From Paenibacillus sp. NAIST15-1 (GTDB lineage Bacteria > Bacillota > Bacilli > Paenibacillales > Paenibacillaceae), in contig NZ_BBYF01000011.1 of the NCBI RefSeq assembly GCF_001894745.1, positions 1-64,000 of the forward strand: a stretch of 64,000 nt of DNA, given 5' to 3'. The notes under the pieces were generated by a model. The model had not been told where the DNA came from and did not search any database. It saw only the letters and a list, made by a program, of their open reading frames with translations. Within the stretch, counting starts at the first letter, position 1. Every line of letters starts with the position of its first letter. The position numbers were made by a program, and so were the translations under genes. Of this stretch, positions 1 through 10,080 are shown one piece after another.

Positions 1-339
1 GACTTTTACATCTTATCACTTCGTTCATCCGAAGTCAACAACTTTTTTTCAACTTATTTTTTAAGTTGTTTTCATTTTGTTGTTGCCTGCCTCTTAGCGA
101 AGCAGGAATTAGAATATACCATAGCTACTTAAAAGAATGCAACCTCTTTTTTTGAATTTGTTTATCCCAGCCATGTTTCTCCTCTAACTCCTTCTATTAA
201 TAATAGGGATACTTAGGATAATGATGACACACTTACTAGAAGGGGCAGCCCACTTAGCATGGAATCTCAAACTCCCAAGCTCCTTTTTTCAGGCTAACCC
301 CTTATTCATAGTACTAGAAGATAGACTCCTCTCTCCCTA
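1..339. other. Intergenic stretch, no supported gene
   Basis: AT-rich stretch before the symporter stop codon. I see no ORF with a ribosome binding site. A 6-bp hairpin (ACTTCG at 18-23, CGAAGT at 30-35) followed by a run of seven T could be a weak plus-strand terminator for a gene outside the window. No strong terminator for the minus-strand iol operon is visible here. Confidence 0.5.
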
Positions 340-1929
340 TTAAGCAGCTATTCCTAATGGAGAGAATAGAATGTAAACAGCGATCATAAGCACGATCATG
401 ACGACAGTAAATGCCTTCGCATGCTTCCATGGCGTCAAATCCACCTTGCCTGATTCAAACAGCTCGAAATCCTGTTCGCGCGGTTTCCATTTCCCGACGA
501 GCAGCATGACTAACACGCAGACTGGGAACAATACACTTAAAATGTACAGGAAGTTGAGCGTACCCAAAAAGAATTTGGACAGGGTATAGAGCACAATATG
601 GACAACCAATGCGATTTTAGGCGCAATTGCCGGTACCTTCTTGCTAAAGAAGCCGACAACGACAGCGGCAATGATCGGGATGTTATAAAATCCGAACATC
701 TCCTGCAAGTAGTAATACAATCCTGAAGGAGCATACAGAATAAAGGGTGCAACAGCTACTGCAATAAGACCAAGCACGACGGCAAAGATTCTGCCTGCCT
801 TCACGAGCTGCTGATCCGTCGCGTTCGGCTTGAATATCGGCTTGTAAATATCCAAGGTGAATAAGGTTAACGAACTGTTGAGCGCTCCATTAAATGAGCT
901 TAATATCGCACCGAACAACACGGCCGCGAAAAATCCAGACAGTAACGTCGGAAGAACCTCAATAACAAGTGATGGATAGGCCATATCCGCATTGCTAAGC
1001 GAATTGTTAAAGAGATGATAGGCAATAATGCCCGGAAGAACGAGATAGAACGCTCCGAAAATTTTGAACATGCCGGCATACAGCACGCCCTTTTGGCCTT
1101 CCTTCAAGTTTTTGGCGCCCAGCGTCCGCTGAACGATCGCCTGATTCGTACACCAATAGAATAAATTGTTGAAGAGAAGCCCTGCGCAGATCGTCACCCA
1201 AGGAACTGGCGAAGAACTGTCACCAATGGAGTTCAACTTCTCGGGTTCTTTGTGCAGCAGTGTGCTGACCCCATCGAACAAATTGCCTCCTCCGAGTGCA
1301 ACCAGACCAAGCACGGTAATGAGCAGACCACCGACAATAAGGCCGACTCCATTCAGCGTATCCGAGAGTGCACATGCGCGCAGACCGCCTAGTACCACGT
1401 AAGCAATCCCTGTAACCCCAATCGCAAGAGATACAACCAATATAATATTGAAATCACTCAGATCAAATCGAGCCGAAATATTAAAAATCGTATCAAGCAC
1501 AAGTGCACCAGAATAGAGCACGGTAGGCAAATAAGCAACAGCATATCCAAGCAAAAACAAAATCGAGATAATCTGACGCGTACGCAAATCATAGCGCTGT
1601 TCCAGAAAATCCGGGATTGTCGTAATCCCTGACTTCAAATAACGTGGCAAGAAGATAAATGCCATAAAGATGAGCGCGATCGGCGATGTTACCTCCCAAG
1701 CCATGACAACCATGGAAGTTGCATAGCTTTGCCCATTCAATCCAACCATTTGCTCCGTCGATAAGTTCGTCAACAGCAGCGAGAAAGCGATTACAATACC
1801 TGTCAAGCTGCGCCCGCCCAGAAAGTATCCATCCGAGCTGTTCAAATCCACACTGCGCGTCTTGTACCAAGAGTACCAGGCAACAATTCCAGTATACAGT
1901 AAAAAGGTGATGACCGTGATGTAAGTCAT
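340..1929 (-). CDS. SSS-family sodium:solute symporter, last gene of iol operon
   Basis: Hydrophobic 529-residue protein with about 13-14 membrane segments and the features of solute:sodium symporters: the early segment with GYFLGGRSL (about residues 35-43), then NLSTEQMVGLNGQSY, close to the SGLT/YidK branch. It should bring a sugar or polyol into the cell with Na+. It is the last gene of the leftward inositol operon, about 100 bp past the Gfo/Idh dehydrogenase, so inositol or a stereoisomer is the likely cargo (inference). In Bacillus subtilis the inositol porters IolT/IolF are MFS proteins, so this is a different transporter type. The ATG follows GAGGAGG with a good gap. Substrate is not proven. 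Confidence 0.85.
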   Translation of the reverse strand: MTYITVITFLLYTGIVAWYSWYKTRSVDLNSSDGYFLGGRSLTGIVIAFSLLLTNLSTEQMVGLNGQSYATSMVVMAWEVTSPIALIFMAFIFLPRYLKSGITTIPDFLEQRYDLRTRQIISILFLLGYAVAYLPTVLYSGALVLDTIFNISARFDLSDFNIILVVSLAIGVTGIAYVVLGGLRACALSDTLNGVGLIVGGLLITVLGLVALGGGNLFDGVSTLLHKEPEKLNSIGDSSSPVPWVTICAGLLFNNLFYWCTNQAIVQRTLGAKNLKEGQKGVLYAGMFKIFGAFYLVLPGIIAYHLFNNSLSNADMAYPSLVIEVLPTLLSGFFAAVLFGAILSSFNGALNSSLTLFTLDIYKPIFKPNATDQQLVKAGRIFAVVLGLIAVAVAPFILYAPSGLYYYLQEMFGFYNIPIIAAVVVGFFSKKVPAIAPKIALVVHIVLYTLSKFFLGTLNFLYILSVLFPVCVLVMLLVGKWKPREQDFELFESGKVDLTPWKHAKAFTVVMIVLMIAVYILFSPLGIAA

Positions 1930-2027
1930 GAAAGCCCTCCTCTATGCATAGAGAAATCTTGTGCTTATCATTGCTAGTTCTAGTAAATGGGACTGATGGC
2001 ACCGAGAAGGATTACGAAATCCCATTT

Positions 2028-3086
2028 TTACTTGATGGCAGTCACAGCAGCAGGCATTCGAACGTCAACCAGTTGGCCGCTTTCAAATGACTCCTTGCAT
2101 GCATACCCAAGCGCGGTCGACAGCACCCCATCCTCTACTGTTACTTTCGGTTGTCTTCCCTCGAGGATTGCCTGTACAAATTCAACTGCTTCATCCATAT
2201 AAGCCTGTTCAAACCGTTCAAGGAATCCATTTGCGCACTCTCTCACGACACCCCGATCATCGAGAATCATGACTTGATTTTTCTCTGGTACAGTCCCGAT
2301 GCGCAGTGATCCTTGCGTACCTATAATTTCAGTCTCGATATGATAGCCGTGCGCACAATTGCGACCCGCTACAAATATCCCCATCTTATTGTCTGCAAAT
2401 TGTACAAGTGCTGCTCCGGTTTCTGCATCGTTCAGCTCCGCAAGCTCGGTATATCGATGAGAACCGCCGATTGCCCACACGCGTTCCGCTTCCACGCCCA
2501 AATACCACCGAGCCAAATCCAAATCATGAATTGCCATATCGAGGAACAAGCCCCCGCTATAGTTGCTCTTGGCAAATTGCATGAAGCCAGGCATCGCTTG
2601 CGCCGGATCGATTCCATAACAGCGAATCAGCACGGGTTCGCCAATCGCACCCGCTTCAATTTGTTTCTTCGCATACGCATAAGAGCGGTCGTATCTGCGC
2701 ATAAAACCAAGCATGAACACCTGATTCGGATGCTTGCGAACAGCCTTCTGCACGCGCAGCGCTTCCTCCATGTACAGCCCAAGCGGCTTCTCACTGAATA
2801 CATGAAACCCGGCTTCCAGCGCCTGCTCAATCTGTTCGCAATGATAAGAAGATGGAGAAGCAATAAAAATGGCGTCCAGTTCTTGATTGCGCAGCATATC
2901 CTCATAATTCGTATACCCGTAAGGGACATTCAGCTCTTGTTGAGCTTCCTCCACCTCTTCTGGTATCACACTGCATACGGCCATCAATTTGCAATTCGGA
3001 ATGCGATGCGCCAAATTATCCGCGTGCTGCCGCCCGAGTCTTCCTAAGCCTACAAGACCTACCGATATCTGTTTGCCCTGTTTCAT
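2028..3086 (-). CDS. Gfo/Idh/MocA inositol dehydrogenase (IolX/IolG-like)
   Basis: 352-residue NAD(P)-dependent oxidoreductase. The N-terminal Rossmann motif is VGLVGLGRLGRQHA, the catalytic-lysine motif EKP falls near residue 100 (VFSEKPLGLY), and the second half has the Gfo/Idh alpha/beta domain with DMAIHDLDLARW. The family oxidises inositols to inososes. It lies between iolE and the symporter in the iol operon, and a second family member (iolG) is encoded at 10179. Two enzymes suggest different stereoisomers, for example myo- and scyllo-inositol as for IolG and IolX of B. subtilis; which one this is cannot be decided from sequence alone. Start ATG preceded by GAGGGACGAACAG. Confidence 0.85.
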   Translation of the reverse strand: MKQGKQISVGLVGLGRLGRQHADNLAHRIPNCKLMAVCSVIPEEVEEAQQELNVPYGYTNYEDMLRNQELDAIFIASPSSYHCEQIEQALEAGFHVFSEKPLGLYMEEALRVQKAVRKHPNQVFMLGFMRRYDRSYAYAKKQIEAGAIGEPVLIRCYGIDPAQAMPGFMQFAKSNYSGGLFLDMAIHDLDLARWYLGVEAERVWAIGGSHRYTELAELNDAETGAALVQFADNKMGIFVAGRNCAHGYHIETEIIGTQGSLRIGTVPEKNQVMILDDRGVVRECANGFLERFEQAYMDEAVEFVQAILEGRQPKVTVEDGVLSTALGYACKESFESGQLVDVRMPAAVTAIK

Positions 3087-3102
3087 CTGTTCGTCCCTCC
3101 GT

Positions 3103-3999
3103 TTATACGCCCGCTTGCTGCAAAATATACTGTCTAGCCTTCATTGCGTATTCGAGCGGATTCGCCCGAGCAGGATCCTGCTCCGCTTCCACCAGCATCC
3201 AACCGCGGTATCCAGCCGCTGCAAGCGATTGGAACACCGGTTCGAAGGGAATGCATCCATCTCCGGGAACCGTGAATACCCCTTCCTTTACCGCCTGCAG
3301 GAAGCTGAGCTTTTCTTCAATTACGCGGCGCGCCACATCCTTGCGCACATCCTTCAAGTGAACATGCTTAATGCGATCCATATAACGATTCAATATGTAT
3401 AGGGGATCCTCTCCGGAAAATACAAGGTGGCCTGTATCATACAGCAAGGACACCAGCTCCGGATCTGTGCTAGCCATCAGTCGCTCGATTTCCACCGTTG
3501 TCTGAACGCCAGTTCCCATATGATGATGGTACACGAGGTGCATATCCTTGGCCCGAGCGAGCTCTCCCAATCGATGAAGCCCCTCAGTTAAGCGCTTCCA
3601 ATCTTCGTTGTTGAATATCGGTTTATTATCGAAAAGCGGAGTATCCATTTCTCCCTGAATGCTGTGTCCCTGCTCGGATACAACAATGACCTTCGAGCCC
3701 ATCGCATGCAAAAAGTCACGGTGTTGAATAAATGCCTCTACCGTTTCTTCAAGTGGCTTCACAGTCAGGTAAGCGCTAAACCAGGCACTCGCTACCTCCA
3801 GATTCCTCAGATGCAGCGCCTTCCGCAGCACCTCAACTTCACGAGGATACTTATTGCCGATTTCCGTGCCGGCAAATCCAGCGAGCGCCATTTCGCTCAC
3901 GCATTGCTCGAATGTATTTCCTCCGCCTAATTCAGGCATATCATCGTTCGTCCAACCAATAGGAGCAATCCCAATCTTCACACTCTCTGCTGCAAACAT
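3103..3999 (-). CDS. iolE: Inosose dehydratase IolE
   Basis: TIM-barrel protein (AP endonuclease 2 fold) that dehydrates 2-keto-myo-inositol to 3D-(3,5/4)-trihydroxycyclohexane-1,2-dione. The N-terminus VKIGIAPIGWTNDDMPELGG is characteristic of IolE; metal and substrate motifs VYHHHMGTGVQT, LLYDTGHLVFSG and HVHLKDVR follow. I chose the ATG at 3999, giving 298 residues, because GGGGAGG lies 7 nt upstream and the length matches IolE; the open frame runs further up to 4074 without a better ribosome site. It follows iolD in the operon after a 287-bp gap. Confidence 0.93.
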   Translation of the reverse strand: MFAAESVKIGIAPIGWTNDDMPELGGGNTFEQCVSEMALAGFAGTEIGNKYPREVEVLRKALHLRNLEVASAWFSAYLTVKPLEETVEAFIQHRDFLHAMGSKVIVVSEQGHSIQGEMDTPLFDNKPIFNNEDWKRLTEGLHRLGELARAKDMHLVYHHHMGTGVQTTVEIERLMASTDPELVSLLYDTGHLVFSGEDPLYILNRYMDRIKHVHLKDVRKDVARRVIEEKLSFLQAVKEGVFTVPGDGCIPFEPVFQSLAAAGYRGWMLVEAEQDPARANPLEYAMKARQYILQQAGV

Positions 4000-4286
4000 G
4001 CCCATTCCTCCCCAGAAGTCATAATTAAGATTCATGGAGGCAGGCGGATCAGCTTCGAAGGGCAGCTGGAACACCTCGCAAAGCTAGGTTCTAAAAAAAA
4101 CCTTCCAATTACTACCTCCGCTGCCCATCAAGCGCTCTGAATATCGAACATTCCATGCAACTTCCACCTACGAAATACAGTGCCCGCCTGTCCACCGCCT
4201 GCTCCATTACTGCTGTTTCCTGCTCTGTGACATGTTAATAAAGGTTATTGCCGTCGAACTTGCCATCGAATATACGAGAGGATTGG
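4000..4286. other. Gap inside the iol operon between iolD and iolE
   Basis: No CDS is supported here. The gap is unusually long for an operon whose other joints are short. It contains a half-match to the LacI-type operator of this cluster (AGAGCGCTTGA on the minus strand, about 4126-4136) but no convincing hairpin terminator. It may hold an internal promoter or a degraded remnant; neither is demonstrated. Confidence 0.35.
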
Positions 4287-6227
4287 CTAATATGGTCGTG
4301 CCTGGCTCAGGGATTGGCGCCGCTCATCATAGGCTTGGGCAATTGCCTTCTTGTCCGACACCTCTGCTACGCCGACATTCCACCATGCATCATAGCCATG
4401 GGTCATCGTCTTCGGGAGCACCTTAATATCGATCAACGTCGATTCCTTCTGGCGCTTAGCTGCCATCACAGCCTGTTCGAGCTCCTTCATGGTGCGTACC
4501 GAATACGTAACGGCTCCGTAACCCGAGGCACTAAGCGCAAAATCGATGCCGACAAGAGGCCCGTCCAGCTTGCCCGTATACGGGTTACGCGAACGGAACT
4601 CCGTGCCGAAGCTGCCCATACCGTTACCCATCTGTAAATTGTTAATACATCCGAAACCATTATTGTCGAATAGCAGGACGTTAATTTTCCGTCCCTCTTG
4701 AATGCTCGTCAGCAGCTCAGAGTGAAGCATTAAGTAACTTCCATCACCGGTAAAAGCGTATACCTCTCGCTCCGGCTCCGCCATCTTCACGCCAAGCGCG
4801 CCTGCAATTTCGTATCCCATACATGAGTAGCCATATTCCATATGGTACGAATGCGGTGTCTCAGCCCGCCACATCCGCTGCAAATCCCCTGGAAGGCTGC
4901 CGGCTGCGCCCACAACAATCGCATTGTCGCCGAGCAGTTGGTTCAAGGCGGCCACAACCTGTGTCTGTGTCAGGCTGCTGCCAAGCGCCGCCGCGTATTC
5001 TGGCAGTGCCTCATCCAAATGGCCCTCAATTTCTGGAGTAAATGAACCTGCGCCTTGTACGTACTGAATGCCAGCCAAGCGCTGCCATTCCTTATCCCAA
5101 GCGTCGCGCGCTTCTTGAATCTCCCCTGTATAGGCTGAACGGTAATCCAGGGATTGAAGCCGCTGATGAAGCTCCTCCAATCCCACTTTTGCGTCAGCCA
5201 CTATCGGAGTTGCATCCAGCTTAATCGCTTGGAATTCGGATACATTCACCGTCACAACATCTATATCAGGATTGCCGAACAGTTCCTTAGAACCTGTCGT
5301 AAAATCAGTAAAGCGGGTTCCAACCCCAATAATGAGATCTGCATCCTTGGCTATTGCATTCGCAGCCGAATTGCCTGTAACTCCGATGCCGCCCAGATTA
5401 AGCGGATGAGAGCTTGCGATCGCGCTCTTGCCCGCTTGCGTCTCAGCCAACGGAATATGGAAGGCTTCCGCGAATGCCGTTAGTGCATCTCCCGCTTCGG
5501 AGTAGCGAACGCCTCCGCCGCAGATAAGCAGCGGCCTGCGTTTGCGAGCGATGAGGCGAACCGCATCTTCAAGCTGCGCCGCTGAGGCAGGCCGCCGATC
5601 GATTCGATGCACCCGCTTCTCGAAGAAGGAGGCGGGATAATCATACGCTTCCCCCTGTACATCCTGCGGCAATGCCAGTGTAACGGCACCGGTGTCGGCC
5701 GGATTAGTCAGCACCCGCATTGCTTGAATCAGTGCCGTCATTAGCTGCTCCGGACGTACGATTCGATCCCAATACTTGCTTACCGGACGAAAAGCATCAT
5801 TCGTCGATATGGTAAGATCATGTGACTGCTCAATTTGCTGAAGCACCGGATCGGGCTGGCGAGAGGCGAACGTGTCTCCCGGAAGCAGCAGCACCGGAAT
5901 TTGATTCGCCGTCGCCGTTGCCGCAGCGGTTATCATATTGGCTGCGCCCGGCCCGACAGAAGAGGTGCAGGCGCATATTTGCTTGCGCCGCATCTGCTTG
6001 GCAAATGCGACGGCAGCCTGAGCCATCCCCTGCTCATTGCGCCCTTGGTATACTTCCAAGCCGCCGCAGTTCTCTTCGAGCGCTTGGCCCAATCCAAGCA
6101 CATTGCCATGACCAAATATCGTAAATACGCCTTTAATGAAGCGCTGCTCCACACCGTCAAACTCCACATATTGCTGATCCAGGAACTTGACGAGTGCCTG
6201 CGCCATTGTTAAACGGATCGTTTCCAT
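4287..6227 (-). CDS. iolD: 3D-(3,5/4)-trihydroxycyclohexane-1,2-dione acylhydrolase
   Basis: Thiamine-diphosphate enzyme that opens the cyclohexanedione ring to 5-deoxy-glucuronate. About 646 residues, as usual for IolD. The N-terminal ThDP domain has [12 protein letters not shown] and the activating glutamate in [11 protein letters not shown]; the C-terminal domain has [21 protein letters not shown] and [15 protein letters not shown], the GDG...N ThDP/Mg motif. It is easy to align with B. subtilis IolD throughout. An ATG four codons earlier (6239) sits almost on the AAGG sequence, so the ATG at 6227, with AAGGA about 11 nt upstream and matching the IolD N-terminus, is preferred. It begins about 15 bp after iolA ends. 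Confidence 0.95.
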   Translation of the reverse strand: METIRLTMAQALVKFLDQQYVEFDGVEQRFIKGVFTIFGHGNVLGLGQALEENCGGLEVYQGRNEQGMAQAAVAFAKQMRRKQICACTSSVGPGAANMITAAATATANQIPVLLLPGDTFASRQPDPVLQQIEQSHDLTISTNDAFRPVSKYWDRIVRPEQLMTALIQAMRVLTNPADTGAVTLALPQDVQGEAYDYPASFFEKRVHRIDRRPASAAQLEDAVRLIARKRRPLLICGGGVRYSEAGDALTAFAEAFHIPLAETQAGKSAIASSHPLNLGGIGVTGNSAANAIAKDADLIIGVGTRFTDFTTGSKELFGNPDIDVVTVNVSEFQAIKLDATPIVADAKVGLEELHQRLQSLDYRSAYTGEIQEARDAWDKEWQRLAGIQYVQGAGSFTPEIEGHLDEALPEYAAALGSSLTQTQVVAALNQLLGDNAIVVGAAGSLPGDLQRMWRAETPHSYHMEYGYSCMGYEIAGALGVKMAEPEREVYAFTGDGSYLMLHSELLTSIQEGRKINVLLFDNNGFGCINNLQMGNGMGSFGTEFRSRNPYTGKLDGPLVGIDFALSASGYGAVTYSVRTMKELEQAVMAAKRQKESTLIDIKVLPKTMTHGYDAWWNVGVAEVSDKKAIAQAYDERRQSLSQARPY

Positions 6228-6241
6228 CCCGAACACCATCC

Positions 6242-7693
6242 TTACCAGCGCGTAGTGACCATCTTTTTGCGGGTATAGAACTCTACTCCGTCCGTGCCGT
6301 TCGCATGCAAATCCCCATAGAAGGAATCCTTGTAGCCAGAGAACGGGAAGAAGGCCATCGGTGCTGGGACGCCAACGTTTACACCGAGCATCCCTGCATC
6401 GATATGCTCACGGAATTGTCTCATATAAGCGCCGCTCGACGTGAAGATGCAGGCACCGTTCGCAAACCGCGATTCATTCGCCCAAGCGATTGCCTCATCG
6501 ATATCCTTTACACGCACAATTGACAATACCGGCGCAAAAATCTCATCCTGCCAAATCTTCATTTGCTGTGTCACTTCATCGAAAATCGTCGGCCCCATGA
6601 AGAAGCCATCGCCATTGGTTTCTGCGTCCTGGCGGCCATCGCGCACAAGTTTGGCCCCCTCCTGCACGCCAGCATCAATGTAACCGATCGCTCTCTCCTT
6701 ATGACCTTCGCGAATGACTGGCCCAAGGAACACGTCATCGCGTTCGCCGTTGCCGATAATAAGTTCATCAGAAGCCTTCACAAGCTGTGCAACAAACTCG
6801 TCCGCAACCGATTCCTGCACGAGCACAACTGAGCAGGCCATGCAGCGTTCTCCGGCCGAACCGAATGCTGCATTGATAATTTGCGTCGTAGCGTTCTCCA
6901 AATTCGCGTCTTCCATTACGATCGAGTGATTCTTGGCTCCGGTCAAGGCCTGCACGCGCTTCAAGTTGGCAGTGCCGCGCTTGTATACATATTCGCCGAC
7001 TGGCTGGGAGCCAACGAAGGAGATCGCCTTCACCTGCTTATGATCAAGCAATCCATTCACGACATCATGCGCCCCATGGACAATATTCAGAACGCCCTTC
7101 GGCAAGCCCGCTTCTTCCATGAGCTCCGCCAAACGGCAAGCCAGAAGAGGAGTACGCTCGGAAGGCTTCAATACGAACGTGTTGCCGCAGGCGATCGCCA
7201 GCGGGAACATCCAGCACGGCACCATCATTGGGAAGTTGAACGGGGTAATGCCGCCAACGACACCGATTGGATAACGGTACATGCCGGATTCAATGTTGGT
7301 AGCAATGTCCGGCAACTGCTTGCCCATCATGAGCGTTGGTGCACCGGCTGCGAATTCCACGCATTCGATGCCTCGCTGCACTTCACCGTATGCTTCTTTG
7401 AAATTTTTGCCGTTCTCAAGCGTAATCAGCTTGGCCAGCTCATCCCAATGCTCAACGAGAAGCTGCTGATACTTGAACATGATGCGCGCCCGACGCGGAA
7501 CAGCAGTACGCGACCATGTGCGGAACGCTTCCGCAGCCACAGCTACCGCTTCATTCAATTCTTCCATGCTGGACAACGGGACATGCCCGATAATGTCGCC
7601 CGTAGCCGGATTGTATACCGGTTCCGTTTTACCCGATGTTGATTCCTTCCATTGTCCCCCGACATAGTTGCGAATGGTGATTGCTTCTGTCAT
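6242..7693 (-). CDS. iolA: Methylmalonate-semialdehyde dehydrogenase (acylating)
   Basis: CoA-dependent aldehyde dehydrogenase that turns malonate semialdehyde into acetyl-CoA, the last step of inositol breakdown. The aldehyde dehydrogenase fold is complete: [45 protein letters not shown], the nucleophile cysteine in [14 protein letters not shown], and the C-terminal [15 protein letters not shown]. These are MmsA/IolA-specific motifs. The ATG at 7693 (483 residues) has GAGGAG 8 nt upstream; the frame is open 14 codons further upstream with no ribosome site. It lies between iolJ and iolD. Confidence 0.95.
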   Translation of the reverse strand: MTEAITIRNYVGGQWKESTSGKTEPVYNPATGDIIGHVPLSSMEELNEAVAVAAEAFRTWSRTAVPRRARIMFKYQQLLVEHWDELAKLITLENGKNFKEAYGEVQRGIECVEFAAGAPTLMMGKQLPDIATNIESGMYRYPIGVVGGITPFNFPMMVPCWMFPLAIACGNTFVLKPSERTPLLACRLAELMEEAGLPKGVLNIVHGAHDVVNGLLDHKQVKAISFVGSQPVGEYVYKRGTANLKRVQALTGAKNHSIVMEDANLENATTQIINAAFGSAGERCMACSVVLVQESVADEFVAQLVKASDELIIGNGERDDVFLGPVIREGHKERAIGYIDAGVQEGAKLVRDGRQDAETNGDGFFMGPTIFDEVTQQMKIWQDEIFAPVLSIVRVKDIDEAIAWANESRFANGACIFTSSGAYMRQFREHIDAGMLGVNVGVPAPMAFFPFSGYKDSFYGDLHANGTDGVEFYTRKKMVTTRW

Positions 7694-7785
7694 GTTCCAT
7701 TCTCCTCTCGTCATTTCATATATAGTAAAGAACATCTGAAATCCGGATGTGAACCTAGTAAACCGTTCCTTTTATAAGTTCAAAG

Positions 7786-8634
7786 TTATAAGTTCAAAGC
7801 TTGGTGGGCATTCAGCAGCAGCATCTTCTGCTTGGCCGCTTCCTTTACTGCCTCCATCGGGCGGGCGAATAAAGCAACCCGATCGAACTCATTCGGCTTG
7901 TCCTGCATTTCGTTACGCAGTGTCTTCCCAAACGCCATGCGAAGCGCCGTTCCGATATTGACCTTGCTGATGCGTGTAGCCGCAAGCCTACGCAAATCAT
8001 CATCCTTCACACCGGTCGATCCATGCAGTACGAGCGGCACCGATACGACGCGCTCAATCTCCGCGAGCCGTTCGTAATCAATCGGTGCGGACTGCTCTTC
8101 CATCCGATGCAGTGTACCGATCGCCACTGCCAGTGCATCGACGCCAGTCTCTTCGGCAAACACCTTTGCTTCGCCTGGTGCTGTCAGCCTTGCCTCCACA
8201 TTCATAGATGGATCCGTATATCCGACAGCGCCAATTTCCGCTTCGACAGGAATGCCGCAGGCATGTGCCAGCTTTACAATTTCCCGCGTGTTGCGGATAT
8301 TGTCCGCAAGCGGCAGCTGTGAGCCGTCATACATAATGGATGTGTACCCGCTCATAATCGCTTCGGCTGCCGACTCGAATCCATCGCCGTGATCCAAATG
8401 GATGCATACTGGCACCTTCGCACGCTCAGCCAAGCTTCTGTACAACGCTCCTGATACTTGAAGAGGCATGTAGCGAAGCGCCACCTTATTTGTCGCCAAT
8501 ATGACCGGCGCTCCGACTTCCTCGGCTGCGGCAATGACCGCTGAAGCATCCTCATAACCAAATACGTTAAATGCCGGCACGGCCGCATTGCGTTCCGGCA
8601 ACCCCTGCATCATTTCCGTTAATGTAACGAGCAT
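7786..8634 (-). CDS. iolJ: 6-phospho-5-dehydro-2-deoxy-D-gluconate aldolase
   Basis: Class II, zinc-dependent fructose-bisphosphate-aldolase family. It cleaves DKG-6-phosphate to dihydroxyacetone phosphate and malonate semialdehyde. Visible motifs: zinc ligands in HLDHGDGFESAAEA, EAEIGAVGYTDP, LHGSTGVKDDDL and the phosphate-binding KVNIGTALR. The family also contains FbaA and GatY/KbaY; context between iolC and iolA decides for IolJ. Start ATG at 8634 (282 residues) with GGAGGG 7 nt upstream; an ATG five codons earlier lacks a site. Confidence 0.92.
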   Translation of the reverse strand: MLVTLTEMMQGLPERNAAVPAFNVFGYEDASAVIAAAEEVGAPVILATNKVALRYMPLQVSGALYRSLAERAKVPVCIHLDHGDGFESAAEAIMSGYTSIMYDGSQLPLADNIRNTREIVKLAHACGIPVEAEIGAVGYTDPSMNVEARLTAPGEAKVFAEETGVDALAVAIGTLHRMEEQSAPIDYERLAEIERVVSVPLVLHGSTGVKDDDLRRLAATRISKVNIGTALRMAFGKTLRNEMQDKPNEFDRVALFARPMEAVKEAAKQKMLLLNAHQALNL

Positions 8635-8783
8635 GAACCGTCCCTCCATGTTGAATGACTTATAACTTGCTCAATAAATATCTCATCCGCCGCAAATTCC
8701 CCATCGATCCGTAGTGGCTGCATTCAATCGAATGCAGTTTCATTCCAATCGAGGATTTGGTCGTGTGTCAGCGGCATTCAAGT

Positions 8784-9779
8784 CTATTCCCCACGCTCCG
8801 CGCTTCTGATGAATTCATCCAGTTCCGCGGTCGTTGGCATCGCGTCTGAGCAGCTATGGCGCGAGATAACGATGGCAGCCGAAGCGCTGCCGTATTCCAT
8901 CGCACGCGGCAAATCCCAGCCCTGCATCAACGCATAAATCATGGCAGACGCATAGGAATCGCCCGCTCCGAATGTCTTGAGCACCTTCGTCTTGAAAATG
9001 CCCCCTCTATGCGCTTCTCCGTCTTTCGTATAGGCAATCGAACCTTCCGAGCCATGCTTAATGAGAACAACCTGCGCATGATGCCCGAACCATTTCGCTG
9101 CCGTCAGTCGATCGTCCGCTTGCTGACCGGAGAACTTCTCCATCATGTCGAACTCTTCGCGCGTTCCAATGATAAAGTCGCATTTTTCCGCCGCAAGCTG
9201 ATAATAAATCGAGGTTTCCGCAACATTTTTCCAGGTGTACGGGCGATAGTCTAGATCGAAAAATACGAATACCCCATGCTTGCGTGCATATTCCAAGGCA
9301 ATGAATACTGCCTCGCGTGACGGGCTCGCAGCGAGCGCCGTTCCTGATATGAGCAGCGCCTTCGTCTGCTTGATATACTCCTCAGATACCTCTTCCGGCT
9401 TAAGGAGGAGATCCGCTACATGGTCACGGTACATCAGAATGCTGCAATCTGTAGGACTTTTAATTTCAGTAAAGGCTAATCCTGTCATTGCTCCCGTATC
9501 ATCAACAGCAAGCTGCGACGTATCTATCGATTGATCGTTCAAATATTGTCGTATGTAACGGCCCATCTGATCATCGGACAGCTTGCCGATGAATCCGCTT
9601 TTCATGCCGAGGCGTGCCGCCCCAATTGCAATGTTCGCTGGAGATCCGCCCACGTACTTCGTGAACGTTCTCGTCTCCTCCATTGGCCGATTAATTTCGT
9701 TCGCATTTAGATCGATGCACAGTCTTCCGATGGCAATCAAGTCGAATGGCCGATCCTTAGGGAATGATAGTGTACTCAT
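8784..9779 (-). CDS. iolC: 5-dehydro-2-deoxygluconokinase
   Basis: PfkB/ribokinase-family sugar kinase that phosphorylates DKG at C6. 331 residues. Motifs: KYVGGSPANIAIGAARLG (PfkB signature 1), DLDYRPYTW, and the catalytic base/anion hole in FGAGDSYASAMIYALMQG (signature 2). It is the first gene of the leftward iol operon. The start lies about 90 bp from the operator at 9868-9884. GGAGG is 12 nt before the ATG, a long gap, but no better start is visible. Confidence 0.94.
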   Translation of the reverse strand: MSTLSFPKDRPFDLIAIGRLCIDLNANEINRPMEETRTFTKYVGGSPANIAIGAARLGMKSGFIGKLSDDQMGRYIRQYLNDQSIDTSQLAVDDTGAMTGLAFTEIKSPTDCSILMYRDHVADLLLKPEEVSEEYIKQTKALLISGTALAASPSREAVFIALEYARKHGVFVFFDLDYRPYTWKNVAETSIYYQLAAEKCDFIIGTREEFDMMEKFSGQQADDRLTAAKWFGHHAQVVLIKHGSEGSIAYTKDGEAHRGGIFKTKVLKTFGAGDSYASAMIYALMQGWDLPRAMEYGSASAAIVISRHSCSDAMPTTAELDEFIRSAERGE

Positions 9780-9867
9780 ATCCAGTCAGCACCTCCATGT
9801 TCTCTACCTCATGCCCTCTTTCTGCAGGACTGAGGCCACTATGATGCAGTCTCTTTCTGTTGCGAGT

Positions 9868-9884
9868 TGAGTTAAGCGCTTACC
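9868..9884. promoter_or_regulatory. LacI-type operator O1 of iol cluster
   Basis: TGAGTTAAGCGCTTACC contains the palindrome TAAGCGCTTA (9873-9882), the classic LacI-family half-site arrangement with central CG. It lies just downstream of the iolC -10, so a bound repressor would block transcription start. A 17-nt copy with one mismatch lies at 10081. The repressor is probably the LacI-type protein at 12162 (inference). Confidence 0.75.
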
Positions 9885-9893
9885 TTGTAGCTA

Positions 9894-9923
9894 ATTATAT
9901 GCACACCAATTTGGTAATGTAAA
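9894..9923 (-). promoter_or_regulatory. Sigma-A promoter of iolC operon
   Basis: On the minus strand TTTACA (9918-9923), 18-nt spacer, TATAAT (9894-9899). The operator O1 begins about 10 nt downstream and the cre-like box covers the -35. Confidence 0.75.
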
Positions 9924-9931
9924 CGCTTTTT
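9918..9931 (+). promoter_or_regulatory. cre-like CcpA site over iolC -35
   Basis: TGTAAACGCTTTTT matches the catabolite response consensus TGWAARCGYTWNCW except at one position. It overlaps the -35 of the iolC promoter, as expected for glucose repression of inositol use. CcpA itself is not in the window. Confidence 0.6.
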
Positions 9932-10044
9932 TAATGATTTAATAAGTTCTTTTTTTCACTTACACATCTTCTTTTCCTATTTAAAATAACTTGCCATTTT
10001 CCCTGTAACACAGCGGAAACACACTCGATTATTGATTTTTCACC

Positions 10045-10073
10045 TTGCCAACCTCTGGAACATGGCCTATAGT
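10045..10073 (+). promoter_or_regulatory. Sigma-A promoter of iolG-iolB
   Basis: TTGCCA (10045-10050), exact 17-nt spacer, TATAGT (10068-10073). The second operator starts 8 nt downstream of the -10, at the expected transcription start. Confidence 0.75.
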
Positions 10074-10080
10074 TAAAATA

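Noticed and set aside
6881..7642. 253-codon plus-strand frame opposite iolA
   Set aside because: Shadow of iolA; no ribosome site and composition unlike a protein.
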